The notes under the pieces: model-generated
The model's database searches: none
What the model saw: the letters and a program-made list of their open reading frames with translations, nothing else
Told to the model about the DNA's origin: nothing
Translations under genes and position numbers: made by a program
Shown here: positions 11,201 through 18,143 of the stretch, in pieces
How the letters are laid out: every line of letters starts with the position of its first letter
Numbering within the stretch: position 1 is the stretch's first letter
Origin: Amycolatopsis sp. NBC_00345
GTDB taxonomy: Bacteria > Actinomycetota > Actinomycetes > Mycobacteriales > Pseudonocardiaceae
Length of the DNA stretch: 64,000 nt
Assembly (NCBI RefSeq): GCF_036116635.1
Contig: NZ_CP107995.1
Location: 1,798,001 to 1,862,000 of the forward strand
Direction: 5' to 3'

Positions 11201-12250
11201 GCGGGCGTCCTGGACGACGGCCTGGTCGAGACGCTCACCCCGGAGCGGCTGGCCGCGGTGCTGCGGCCGAAGGTGCTGGGCGCCTGGCACCTGCACGAGC
11301 TGGTGCCGGACGCGCGGCTGGTGCTGTTCTCCGCCGCCGCCGGGACGTTCGGCAGCGCCGGGCAGGCGAGCTACGCGGCGGCGAACGCCTACCTCGACGC
11401 CCTCGCCCGCCACCGTCGTGCGCTCGGCCGGCCGGGGGCCGCGCTGGCCTGGGGCCTGTGGGCGACCGCGAGCGGCATGACCGGCGCGCTGGCCACGGAC
11501 GACCTCGCCCGGCTGGCCGCCGCGGGCATCCAGCCGATCACCGACGCGCTCGGCCGTGACCTGTTCGACGCGGCGCTGGCCGCCGGCGAGCCGGTCACCG
11601 TGCCGATCCGGCTGGACCTCGCGGGCCTGCGGGCGCGCGGCGGCAGCCCGCACCCGCTGCTGGCCGGCCTCACCGGGCCCGCCGGGCCGGCGGCCACCCG
11701 CCCCGCCGGTCTCGCGGTGCGGCTCGCGTCCGCCGAACCGGAGGAGCGGGCGGCGATCGTCACGGCGTTCGCGCGTGGGCACGTCGCCGCGGTGCTCGGG
11801 CACGGCGAAGCGTCCGCGATCCCGCTCGACCAGCCGTTCACCGAACTCGGGTTCACCTCGCTGAGCGCGGTGGAACTGCGCAACCGGATCACCCGCGCCG
11901 CGGACGTCCGGCTGGCGACCACGGTCGTGTTCGACTATCCGACGGTGTCCGCGCTCTCCGCGCACCTGCTGGAGCTTTTGTCCGTGGCACCGGTCGAATC
12001 GGCCGGGCCGGTGGCCGACCCGATGGCCGACCCGATAGCCGCAGTGGAGCGGCTGGAACGCGTCCTTCATGCGTCCACAGTGGACAGCGCGACCCGGGAA
12101 CGGCTGGCCGGGCGGCTGCACCGGCTGATCGGTGAACTGGCCCCGGCCGCGCACCGGCCGGACGGCAGCACCGAGGAGCCCGAACCCGACCTGCTCGGCG
12201 GTGATGCCGAGGCCTTGCTGCGGTTCATCGACAGCACCGTCGACGGCTGA
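2288..12250 (+). CDS. Type I PKS, two modules: KS-AT-KR-ACP / KS-AT-DH-KR-ACP
   Basis: Extends a polyketide by two units. Residue numbers below count from GTG 2285; ATG 2288 is preferred because GAAGG lies 4 nt before it. The N-terminus is a coiled-coil docking segment. Module 1 has KS (Cys213), AT with GHSIGE (Ser658) and HAFH (758-761) predicting malonyl-CoA, a dimerization element (about 925-965), KR (GGTGALG near 1166; Trp1300, Tyr1308; no LDD, so A-type) and ACP (Ser1468). Module 2 has KS (Cys1700), AT with GHSQGE (Ser2147) and YASH (2247-2250) predicting methylmalonyl-CoA, DH with His2453 in HxxxGxxxxP and Asp2611 in DAALH, KR (GGSGTLA near 2895; LDD, B-type; Tyr3030) and ACP (Ser3192 in GFTSL). 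Ala3017 occupies the usual catalytic Ser position of the second KR. A docking domain of about 90 residues ends the protein. Confidence 0.97.
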   Translation: MTVTDRQGNGGSTEDRLRDYLRRATADLKSARHRLREHEARATEPIAVIGIGCRFPGGVSAPEDLWELVRTGTDAITPFPGDRGWDLAGLPADGGLGGAEARSGGFLTGAGGFDPAFFEMSPREAIAADPQQRLLLETAWEAIERAGIDAATLRGSDTGVFAGVIGQDYSAGNEDPGVEGYRMTGTQNSVASGRLAYQFGFRGPAITLDTACSSSLVATHLAVQSLRQGECSLALAGGATVIATPEVFVEFARQGGLSPDGRCRSFSGDANGTGLGEGAGLLLLERLSEARANGHPVLAVIRGSAVNQDGASNGLTAPSGPAQARVISSALAAAGLRAEDVDTVEAHGTGTVLGDPIEARALLEVYGRSRPADRPLWLGSIKSNIGHAQAAAGAAGLIKMIMAMRAGVLPPTLHVGEPSAEVDWAEGAVRLLTDAAPWPEADRPRRAAVSSFGISGTNAHVIVEQADEAFEPAGTPVTLPAVPLVLSARSADALRDQARRLDSVLRAESAPRPLDVAYSVAAGRSLFEHRAGVVAADRDGLLAALADIADGRVAPTTVTGGLAFLFAGQGSQRPGMGRDLHAAFPVFAEVFDEITESFDALLPAPLRPVMWAEPGTPDADRLNQTEFTQPALFAMEVALYRQLHAWGLSPDALLGHSIGELAAAHAAGVLSLADAGVLVGARGRLMAAAPAGGAMAAIRAGEDEVRETLADYRATVEIAAVNGPQATVVSGDRDAVAELAARWAEAGRKVTRLRVSHAFHSPHMAGALAEFTAVAAGLTFHEPSIPVVSNVTGRLLTADEARSPEYWARHIRQAVRFADGVRTLAGLGIRTAVEIGPDGALSALARENSDEIVFAPAAKEKRDAADTLLGAVVTAQLRTPSPDRVSVFDWTGAARTGLPTYPFQRTDLWLTPAASTAGETGASADFWAAVEADDVTALGDTLELPESGRAALGELVPALATWRRGQAERAAAAELRLHVRWSAVPTGDVVAGGTWLVVDGPAALVAALGEGGAEVRAVTAETLTTEQSDDIAGVVIAVADGEAITTTLAALTAAAGIDAPVWVLTRDAIAAVPSDSRRVTRPGQAAVWGLLRTIALERPGRRGGLVDLPGTLDRRTSARLRAVLGDPGAEDQFAVRAAGAFVPRLTRAEDRGGPWRTSGTALITGGTGALGGHVARLLVERGATRLVLLSRRGPAAEGAEALRAELTGLGAEVEILACDVTDAGELASVVSSAKDPEAPYRTVVHTAGALWLGETDSITPAEVADVLGAKVEGAKALDVIFADTDLDAFVLYSSVSGTWGAGGQALYAAANAALDAVAATRRSRKQQAVSVAWGRWAGEGMVDAEAAEYLRKRGLRGLDPERAVAALADVLAGDTTTAVIADVDWPLFVKAITSSRPTRFFDGLTAAAPAAGPAAAPELAGLAGIPARHRERALRDLVRDQVAAVLGHRDPAALDPARPFTELGIDSLTAVEFRDRIVAATGLALPTTVVFDQPTPDSLATHLLGLLGDDTAEDGPRAGTETGDDPIAVVAMSCRFPGGVQTPEDLWRLVAEGTDAVGEFPADRGWDPEALYDPDPDAAGKSTVRTGGFLHDATNFDAAFFGISPREALSMDPQQRVLLQIAWELFERAGLRASDVRGTATGTFVGTNGQEYSSLLMADAGSAATEGFVVTGTASSVLSGRLAYTFGLQGPAVSVDTACSSSLVAMHLAAKALRAGECTLALAGGVTVLSKPSLFVEFSRQRALASDGRCKAFADAADGTGWGEGAGLVLLERLSDARRNGHPVLAVLRGHGLNQDGASNGLSAPNGAAQERLIRDTLAGAGLTTADVDLLEAHGTGTRLGDPIEASALLATYGQGRPADRPLWLGSVKSNIGHTQAAAGVAGVIKAVQALRHGKLPATLHVDAPSGKVDWTGGGVALVTETAPWPEVDRPRRAAVSSFGISGTNAHVILEQVEDPAPSTVDESRQVLPFVLSARSEDALRDLTTRLGAQLTTEGTDVAAVARTLAQHRDVFEHRTVVLAEDAEGLRAGLRETGEPPADTVVSGRVVRGADGPIAFVFPGQGSQWAGMAAELFDSSDTFADAFTECAEALAEHVDWSPLAVLRAEPDAPGLDRVDVVQPMLFAVMVSLARLWQSYGVYPDAVIGHSQGEIAAACVAGGLTLPDAALVVARRSIAIGELAGQGGMVSMVATTAEAAARIERWDGRIDIAAVNGPTATVVAGEPGALDELMAECAGAGVTARRIPVDYASHTRQVERLRERLARDLAGIRPRPTTVLVQSTVTGTAIDPSTMDAEYWYTNLRRTVRLQDAVSGLAAQGYRVFLEPSPHPTLRLAVEETVEAATGGAGSVVAGTLVRDRGGRRRWLAAVAELATAGVPVDWTPALPSGPMAQLPTYPFQGQYFWPEPARGTADPTALGLVSAGHPVLGAGMELPDGSTVFTGRISVAADPWVTDHAVFGSTLVPATALADLALHVAQVLRTESGLAELAVVAPLVLPRDGGAELRVTVEAPDADGRRAVRVHSRTSTPEWTQNATAALVPEVPPVTETLEDWPPAGAEPIAVDGLYADLAAQGYQYGPALRGLRAAWQSGETRYVEVEPLAAAGYHVHPATVDAALHAIGLLPVTDLPAGHIRLPFAWSGVRRYGAGDPATGALRARIEPRGDDELAVVLADSTGRVLLSIDSLSLRPVPSDVLAAAAVVDDALFVPRWVPAAAAVSATAAPVGWPDEMAVLAGPAERLAAELIAAGGGVCVVPDFLAVTGDTVLAVLPSSGIDAAAAEAAAHAALTLVHRWREDAPETRLVVVTAGATAAVPDPAAATAWGLLRTVQSEHPDRIVLLDLADATAAQDGSMVLTALRSGHPQLSVTPEEILVPRLVPLSAPADRSWSAGEGTVVVTGGSGTLARTIARHLVASRGVRELLLLSRQGAAAPGAEEFAAELAGLGANAETVACEVGDRDALAAALAGRPVSLVLHTAGVLDDGLVETLTPERLAAVLRPKVLGAWHLHELVPDARLVLFSAAAGTFGSAGQASYAAANAYLDALARHRRALGRPGAALAWGLWATASGMTGALATDDLARLAAAGIQPITDALGRDLFDAALAAGEPVTVPIRLDLAGLRARGGSPHPLLAGLTGPAGPAATRPAGLAVRLASAEPEERAAIVTAFARGHVAAVLGHGEASAIPLDQPFTELGFTSLSAVELRNRITRAADVRLATTVVFDYPTVSALSAHLLELLSVAPVESAGPVADPMADPIAAVERLERVLHASTVDSATRERLAGRLHRLIGELAPAAHRPDGSTEEPEPDLLGGDAEALLRFIDSTVDG

Positions 12251-12288
12251 GCCGACCCCCCGTCCCGTCATCCTCGAGGAGAAACCTC

Positions 12289-15200
12289 ATGCCCAGCGAG
12301 CAGGAGCTGGTGGAGTACCTGCGGAAGGTCACGATCGACCTGCAGGCGACCAAGCGCAGGCTGCGCGCGGCCGAAGCGGCGGGCCGGGAGCCGATCGCGG
12401 TGATCGGCACCGCCTGCCGTTATCCCGGCGGCGCCGATTCGGCGGCCGCGCTGTGGAACCTGGTCACCGAGGGGGTGGACGCGATCTCCGGCTTCCCGGG
12501 CGACCGGGGCTGGGCGCTGGACACCCTGGTCGACCCCGACCCGGCCAGCACCGGGCACTCGGTGACCGGGTCCGGCGGGTTCCTGCCCGAGGCGGCGGGG
12601 TTCGACGCCGGGTTCTTCGGGATCGCGCCGCGGGAGGCGCTGGCGATGGACCCGCAGCAGCGGCTGCTGCTGGAGGTCGGCTGGGAGGGCATCGAAGACG
12701 CCGGGCTCGATGCGGGCGCCTTGCGGGGCAGCGACACCGGGGTGTTCGTCGGCCTGATGTACAGCGACTACGGCACCCGGCTCGGGGCCGCGCCGCCGGA
12801 GCTGGAGGCGTTCCTCGGCCAGGGCAGCTCGCCCAGCGTGGCGTCCGGCCGGGTCGCGTACACCTTCGGCTTCCACGGGCCCGCGATCACCGTCGACACG
12901 GCGTGCTCGTCTTCGCTGGTGTCGCTGCACTTGGCGATGAGGTCGCTGCGCGCGGGGGAGTGCTCCCTGGCGCTGGCCGGCGGGGCGACGGTCATGTCGA
13001 ACCCGGGGCCGTTCATCGAGTTCAGCCGTCAGCGAGGGCTGTCCCCGGACGGCCGGTGCCGCTCGTACGCCGACGACGCCGACGGCACCGGGTTCGGTGA
13101 GGGCGTGGGCATCGTGGTGCTCAAACGGCTTTCCGACGCGCGGCGCGACGGCGACCGCGTGCTGGCCGTGCTCACCGGGTCCGCGGTCAACCAGGACGGG
13201 CAGTCCAACGGCCTCACCGCGCCCAACGGCCTGGCCCAGCAGCGGGTCATCCGCGCCGCGCTCGACGACGCGGGCCTCGGCCCGGAGTCCGTCGACGTGG
13301 TCGAGGGCCACGGGACGGGCACCACGCTGGGCGACCCGATCGAGATCACCGCACTGCAGGCCGTTTACGGCCAGGGCCGCGCCGGGGGAGACGAGGTGCT
13401 GCTGGGCTCGCTCAAGTCCAACGTCGGCCACACCCAGGCCGCCGCCGGGGTCGGCGGGGTGATCAAGATGGTCGAGGCGCTCCGGCACCAGGTCGTGCCG
13501 GCCACCCAGCACGCCGGCACCCCGTCGTCGCGCGTCGACTGGGAAGGCGGTGGCGTGCGGCTCGCCACCGAAGCGGTGCCGTGGCCGGAACGCGGACCTG
13601 TCCGCCGGGCCGCGGTCTCCTCGTTCGGCATCAGCGGCACCAACGCGCACCTGATCCTGGAGTCGGCTCCGGCGGCGGAACCGGCCGTCCCGGTGACCCC
13701 CTCTGCCGACGGTCCTGTGCCGTGGGTGTTCTCCGCCCGGTCCGCGGGGGCGCTGCGGGAGCAGGCCGCCCGGCTGGCCGAGCTCGCCGCGGACCCGGAG
13801 GTGGACCCGTGGGCGGCCGGCCGCGCGCTGGTCACCGCCCGCGCCGGCCACCCGCTGCGCGCCGTGGTGACCGGCACCGGCCGGAACGACCTGCGGCACG
13901 GCCTCACCGCGATCGCGGCCGGCCGGACGGCCCGCGGAACCGCGACCGGATCGGCCGAAACCGGTGGCGCGCTGGGCTTCCTGTTCACCGGCCAGGGCAG
14001 CCAGCGCGACGCGATGGGTGCCGAGCTGCACGCTCCCGGCGGGGTCTTCGGCAGTGTCTACGCCGATACCTTCGCCCGGGTCACCGCGGTGGTCGACCCG
14101 TCGCTGCCGAAGCCGCTCGCCGACGTGGTCTACGGCGGCCAGGGCGACCTGATCGACCACACCGTCTACGCCCAGACCTCGTTGTTCGCCCTGCAGGCGT
14201 CGCTGGCCGAAGTCTGCCGTTCGCTGGGGGTCGTGCCCGCGCACGTCTGCGGTCATTCGGTGGGGGAGATCGCGGCCGCGGTCACCGCGGGCGTGCTGGA
14301 CCTGGAGGACGGGGCCCGGCTGGTGGCCGCCAGGGCCACGCTGATGGGCGCGCTGCCGTCCGGCGGCGCGATGACCTCGGCCGCCACCACGGAGGCCGAC
14401 GTGCTGGCCGCGCTCGGCGAAATCGATCCCGCGCTGACCGGGACGGTCGGCGTCGCCGCGGTGAACGCGCCCAGGGCACTGACGCTGTCAGGCACCGAAG
14501 AAGGTGTGGCCGCGATGGAATCGGTGCTGCGCGGCCGCGGTGTCAAATGCGTGCGGCTGCGGGTGAGCCACGCGTTCCACTCCGCGCTGATGGAGCCGAT
14601 GCTCGACGAGTTCGCCCGGGTCCTGAGTGGACTGACCTTCCGGGCCGCACGGATCCCGGTGTACTCCACGCTGACCGGGGCACTGGCCGGCGACGAGCTG
14701 CGGGACCCGGGTTACTGGGTGCGCCAGGTGCGTTCGCCGGTCCGCTTCGCCGACGCGGTGCGGGCCATGCACGCGGGCGGCGCGAGGCTGATGCTCGAAG
14801 CCGGGCCGGACGGCGTGCTCAGCGCGCTGGCCCAGACGACGCTGGCCGACCAGGACGTGACGGCGGTGCCCCTGCTGCGGCGCAAGCGCCACGCGGAGGT
14901 GTCGCTGATGTCGGCCTTGGCCCAGGCCTCCGTGCGCGGCATCGACGTCGAGTGGTCCCGGCTGTTCGGCTCCACTCCGGCCGGCCACGTCGAACTGCCG
15001 AAGTATCCCTTCCAGCACAACGACTACTGGCTCACCGGGCCGGCCGCCGGCGGACGCGGCGACGCGGCGTTCTGGTCCGCTGTGGACGATGCGGACGTCG
15101 ACGCCCTCGCGGCCCGGCTGACCCTGACGCCGGAGCAGCGGGACGCGCTCACCGTGGTCCTGCCCGCGCTGGCCACCTGGCGCGCCCCCGAGCCCGAGCC

Positions 15201-15531
15201 GGTGGCCGTCGCCGAAGTGAGCGAGGAGTCCGACGAGCTGCTCCGGCTGCTGGCCGCCGCCGACCCCGAAGGACAGCTCCAACTGCTGCTGGACCTGGCG
15301 CGCAGCCAGGCGGCCGAGGTGCTCGGGCACAGCTCGATGGACGCGGTCGACGCGCGCACTCCGTTCACCGACGCGGGTTTCACCTCGTTCACCGCGCTGG
15401 AGCTGCGCAACCGGCTCTGCGCGTCGACCGGGCTGCTGCTGCCCCCGGTCGTCGTGTTCGAAAACCCGACCCCGCACGACCTGGTCCGATACCTGCACGC
15501 CGAACTGACCAAGGGCCACGCGCCCGGCTGA
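12289..15531 (+). CDS. Type I PKS, single module KS-AT-ACP without KR or TE
   Basis: Adds one malonyl-derived unit and leaves its beta-keto group unreduced. ATG 12289 follows GAGGAG, 38 bp after the previous PKS. The N-terminal 40 residues form a coiled-coil docking domain. KS has Cys206 in DTACSSS, HGTGT and KSNVGH. AT has GHSVGE (Ser657) and HAFH (761-764), predicting malonyl-CoA. A dimerization element (about 926-964: FWSAV, ending PALATWR) normally precedes a KR, but here the chain goes straight to the ACP (Ser1033 in GFTSF). Only about 47 residues follow that Ser, with no docking domain and no thioesterase. It is the last PKS in this transcription unit, so release probably needs a separate enzyme outside the window. 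Confidence 0.96.
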   Translation: MPSEQELVEYLRKVTIDLQATKRRLRAAEAAGREPIAVIGTACRYPGGADSAAALWNLVTEGVDAISGFPGDRGWALDTLVDPDPASTGHSVTGSGGFLPEAAGFDAGFFGIAPREALAMDPQQRLLLEVGWEGIEDAGLDAGALRGSDTGVFVGLMYSDYGTRLGAAPPELEAFLGQGSSPSVASGRVAYTFGFHGPAITVDTACSSSLVSLHLAMRSLRAGECSLALAGGATVMSNPGPFIEFSRQRGLSPDGRCRSYADDADGTGFGEGVGIVVLKRLSDARRDGDRVLAVLTGSAVNQDGQSNGLTAPNGLAQQRVIRAALDDAGLGPESVDVVEGHGTGTTLGDPIEITALQAVYGQGRAGGDEVLLGSLKSNVGHTQAAAGVGGVIKMVEALRHQVVPATQHAGTPSSRVDWEGGGVRLATEAVPWPERGPVRRAAVSSFGISGTNAHLILESAPAAEPAVPVTPSADGPVPWVFSARSAGALREQAARLAELAADPEVDPWAAGRALVTARAGHPLRAVVTGTGRNDLRHGLTAIAAGRTARGTATGSAETGGALGFLFTGQGSQRDAMGAELHAPGGVFGSVYADTFARVTAVVDPSLPKPLADVVYGGQGDLIDHTVYAQTSLFALQASLAEVCRSLGVVPAHVCGHSVGEIAAAVTAGVLDLEDGARLVAARATLMGALPSGGAMTSAATTEADVLAALGEIDPALTGTVGVAAVNAPRALTLSGTEEGVAAMESVLRGRGVKCVRLRVSHAFHSALMEPMLDEFARVLSGLTFRAARIPVYSTLTGALAGDELRDPGYWVRQVRSPVRFADAVRAMHAGGARLMLEAGPDGVLSALAQTTLADQDVTAVPLLRRKRHAEVSLMSALAQASVRGIDVEWSRLFGSTPAGHVELPKYPFQHNDYWLTGPAAGGRGDAAFWSAVDDADVDALAARLTLTPEQRDALTVVLPALATWRAPEPEPVAVAEVSEESDELLRLLAAADPEGQLQLLLDLARSQAAEVLGHSSMDAVDARTPFTDAGFTSFTALELRNRLCASTGLLLPPVVVFENPTPHDLVRYLHAELTKGHAPG

Positions 15532-15591
15532 AGCGAACAACGACGTCCGCAGTGCTGATCTTTTTCAGCCATTTACGATGAGGTGAGAGTA

Positions 15592-17088
15592 GTGGTAGAG
15601 GCCCTTCCGGACCCGAGTGTCCTGATCGTCGGCGGTGGGCCGACCGGCTTGATGTTGGCCTGCGAGCTCGGGCTGGTCGGGATACCGACGGTCCTGGTCG
15701 ACCGGAGTCCCGGGCCGCGGCCGGACGCGCCGGGCATCGCGATCAACATCGGCACGGCCGAGCTGCTGGCCCAGCGCGACTGGCTGGACCCGATCCGGGC
15801 GGTGGGCACGGTGCTGCCCGCGGCGCACTTCGCGCTGGTCGGCCTCGACCCGACGGTGCGGGCGGCCGAACGGGAGAACGCCTACCTGGTGCCGCAGAGC
15901 GCGGTCGAACGGGTGCTGGCGGAGCGCGCCGTCTCGCTGGGCGCGGACCTGCGCCGCGGCACGGAGCTGGTCGACCTCACCCAGGACGCCGGCGGGGTGA
16001 CCGCGCGGCTGCGCGGCCCGGACGGCGCGTACGAGCTCCGGGTGCCCTACCTGGTCGGCGCGGACGGTCCGGACGGCCCGGTCGGCCCACTGGCCGGGAT
16101 CGGCGCGAGCGAAACGGAAATCCCGTCGTACGGGCTCGTCGGCGACCTGCGCGCGGACTTCGCCACGTTGCCGCCGGAGCTGTTCGGCGTCCGCCGGCAT
16201 CCCGGCAACGGCGGCTTCTACACCGGCGCGCCCGCGGGGAACGGCCTGCTGCGGTTCATGACGGCCGAATTCGGCGCCCGCGAGGACGCCGGGACCGGCC
16301 CGCTGGGGGCGGACGAGCTGGCCGCCGGCCTGCGCCGGGTCACCGGGGCCGACCTGCCGTCGGCCGCCGAAGTGGTGTGGGCACAGCGATACCGGCAGCG
16401 CACACGGCTGGCCGAGCGGTACCGAGAGGGCCGGGTGTTCCTCGCGGGCGACGCGGCGCACGTGTTCCCCGCGCTCGGCGGAGCCCGGATCAACACCGGC
16501 GTCGAGGACGCGGTGAACCTGGGCTGGAAGCTGTCCTCGGTGCTGCGCGGGACGGTGCCGGAGACCCTTTTGGACACTTACCAGCGGGAGCGGCAGCCGG
16601 TCGCGGTGGCCGCGGCCGACAGCACCGCGGCGCAGCTGGCCCTCGGCGCGCCCGCGCCGGGAGTGGCGCAGCTGCGGGAGCTGTTCGCCGCGCTGGTCGG
16701 CCTGCCACAGGTCAACGACTACCTGGTGGACATGGTCACCGGTCTGGACGCCCGTTACCCGGAGCCGGACGGGACCGACCCGGACAGCGTCGTCGGGACC
16801 CTGCTCAGCCCGGCGCGGCTGAAGACGCTCGGCGGCGGCGAGGTAGCGGAAGCGTTGCGCCGGGGCCGCGGCGCGCTGACCTACACCGAGCCGGAGTGGC
16901 TCGACGCCGTGGGCGCCACGGACTCGGTGTGCGGGCTGGCGCTGGTCCAGGTGTCCGATCTGGACTCGCCGGGGACCCGGCTGCTCATCCGCCCGGACGG
17001 GCGCGTCGCCGCGGTCGACCCGGACGGCACCGAGCCGTACCGGGTCGGCGACGCGCTGCGCTCGTGTTTCGGCCACAGCTGCCGGTAG
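15592..17088 (+). CDS. FAD-dependent aromatic-hydroxylase-type monooxygenase
   Basis: A flavoprotein of the PheA/TfdB/MhpA type, which uses NAD(P)H and O2 to hydroxylate or epoxidize aromatic or polyketide substrates. The N-terminus has the dinucleotide motif VLIVGGGPTGL, the middle a variant GADG motif (GADGPDGPVG), and RVFLAGDAAHVFP binds the FAD ribityl chain. The C-terminal 100 residues resemble the thioredoxin-like domain of this family. The length, about 498 residues, is typical. GTG 15592 is chosen because GAGGTGA lies 5 nt upstream; GTG 15583 in the same frame has no ribosome binding site. It lies about 60 bp after the last PKS on the same strand, so a post-PKS tailoring role is likely. 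The substrate cannot be read from the sequence. Confidence 0.9.
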   Translation: MVEALPDPSVLIVGGGPTGLMLACELGLVGIPTVLVDRSPGPRPDAPGIAINIGTAELLAQRDWLDPIRAVGTVLPAAHFALVGLDPTVRAAERENAYLVPQSAVERVLAERAVSLGADLRRGTELVDLTQDAGGVTARLRGPDGAYELRVPYLVGADGPDGPVGPLAGIGASETEIPSYGLVGDLRADFATLPPELFGVRRHPGNGGFYTGAPAGNGLLRFMTAEFGAREDAGTGPLGADELAAGLRRVTGADLPSAAEVVWAQRYRQRTRLAERYREGRVFLAGDAAHVFPALGGARINTGVEDAVNLGWKLSSVLRGTVPETLLDTYQRERQPVAVAAADSTAAQLALGAPAPGVAQLRELFAALVGLPQVNDYLVDMVTGLDARYPEPDGTDPDSVVGTLLSPARLKTLGGGEVAEALRRGRGALTYTEPEWLDAVGATDSVCGLALVQVSDLDSPGTRLLIRPDGRVAAVDPDGTEPYRVGDALRSCFGHSCR

Positions 17089-17125
17089 CCAATGGGTAAA
17101 GACTCGTGAGTGGCTATGACGGTTA

Positions 17126-18104
17126 GTGCCTGTCTTGGAACTTGGTTAGGTGGTTCTGGCCCGCTTTGTTGGGCGGGTGAGGCGTCTGGTCATCATAGTG
17201 ATCATGGCGTTGTTGACGAATGCGGCGGAGTGGTCGGGTAGTCGTTCGTAGTCGCGGGCGTTGCGGCGTGCTTGGGTGATCCAGGAGAAGGTGCGTTCGA
17301 CGACCCAGCGCCGGGGCAGGATGATGAAGGTGGTCTGGCCGACGATTTTCTTCACGATGTCGAAGGTGAGATGCAGTGTGTCTTGTGCCCAGTCGACCAG
17401 TGCTTTGCTGGTGTAGCCGCCGTCGGCCCAGACCCAGGTGATGCCGCGGTAGGCGGTGTGCAGCGCCGAGAGCAGGTCGCGGGCTGCGGCGCGGTCCTGC
17501 ACGCTGGCTGCGGTGATCAGGACCACCAGCAGCAGTCCTTGGGTGTCGGTGGCGATGTGGCGTTTGCGGCCGTCGATCTTCTTCCCGCCGTCATAGCCGC
17601 GCGACGGGCGGCCGACGGTCTCGGCGGCCTTGACCGACTGGGAGTCGATCACCGCTGCGGACGGCGCCGGATTCCGCCCCGCTCGCGACCGGATCTTCTC
17701 GCGCAACTGGTCGCGGATCTTGTCGAACACCCCGGCTTTGCTCCAGCGGGTGAAGAATCCGTGCACCGTCTGCCATGGCGGGAAGTCCGCTGGTAACGCC
17801 CGCCATTTGATGCCGTTGTCGGTCACGTAGCGCAGCGCGTCCACGACCGCGCGCCGGTGATGTTTCTCCGGCCGGCCACCCAGCTCGGTCGCACATGCAG
17901 GCCTGGGCAGCAACGGCTCCAGCAACGCCCACTCGGCATCGGTGGTGTCCGACGGGTAGCGACGGGAACGACAGCCCACTGACGTGGGCCGATCCACGGC
18001 AAGGTACAAAGGGAAACCGGGCCTCTGCTAGAGATCGAGATGTGGTGTCAAGATCACTAGCAGAGGCCCGACCCATACCCGAAACCGGGATCACAAACAG
18101 GCAC
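17126..18104 (-). mobile_element. IS5-family insertion sequence (IS427/IS1031-like), 979 bp
   Basis: The ends are GTGCCTGT at 17126-17133 and its inverse ACAGGCAC at 18097-18104. They are flanked by a 3-bp target duplication, TTA, at 17123-17125 and 18105-18107. A TNA duplication fits the IS427/IS1031 groups of IS5. The element holds one transposase gene on the minus strand and lies in the loop of a terminator palindrome. Nothing is visibly broken, so it may be active. The boundaries are read directly; the subgroup is inferred. Confidence 0.88.
17146..18009 (-). CDS. IS5-family DDE transposase
   Basis: Catalyses cut-and-paste transposition of its own element. The N-terminal 100 residues form the DUF4096 DNA-binding domain typical of IS5 transposases (DTTDAEWALLEPLLP, then GIKWRALPADFPPWQTV). 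The catalytic domain shows the DDE residues: Asp in VIDSQSV, Asp in VWADGGY and Glu in VVERTFSW. The frame is complete at 287 residues; many relatives instead need a -1 frameshift. The start is unclear: TTG 18009 opens the frame and GTG 17997 is an alternative, both without a strong ribosome binding site. It is not part of the PKS pathway. Confidence 0.93.
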   Translation of the reverse strand: MYLAVDRPTSVGCRSRRYPSDTTDAEWALLEPLLPRPACATELGGRPEKHHRRAVVDALRYVTDNGIKWRALPADFPPWQTVHGFFTRWSKAGVFDKIRDQLREKIRSRAGRNPAPSAAVIDSQSVKAAETVGRPSRGYDGGKKIDGRKRHIATDTQGLLLVVLITAASVQDRAAARDLLSALHTAYRGITWVWADGGYTSKALVDWAQDTLHLTFDIVKKIVGQTTFIILPRRWVVERTFSWITQARRNARDYERLPDHSAAFVNNAMITMMTRRLTRPTKRARTT

Positions 18105-18143
18105 TTAGAACCGTCATAGCCACTCACGAGTCTTTTGTGCGGG

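Larger units (their letters stand above)
17098..18135. terminator. Bidirectional terminator hairpin split by an IS
   Basis: A 27-bp arm at 17098-17124 (AAAGACTCGTGAG...GACGGTT) is perfectly repeated in inverse orientation at 18109-18135. Without the IS and one TTA copy the arms would be joined by 2 nt, giving a long hairpin with an A-tract on one side and a T-tract on the other. It begins 9 bp after the monooxygenase stop and ends 8 bp before the exporter stop, so it served convergent genes. Such palindromes are frequent between actinomycete genes (general knowledge). Confidence 0.85.

Noticed and set aside
11849..11863. ACP without the canonical DSL (reads TSL; also TSF at 15382)
   Set aside because: The phosphopantetheine Ser is present in both and such variants occur in functional ACPs.
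13303..13322. Inactive KS in the last PKS because EAHGTGT reads EGHGTGT
   Set aside because: The catalytic His of HGTGT, the Cys206 motif and KSNVGH are intact; Ala to Gly beside it is unlikely to inactivate.
17591..18127. Second minus-strand frame at the IS right end as an upstream transposase part needing a frameshift
   Set aside because: The main 287-residue frame already contains the complete DUF4096 and DDE domains, so no frameshift is needed.
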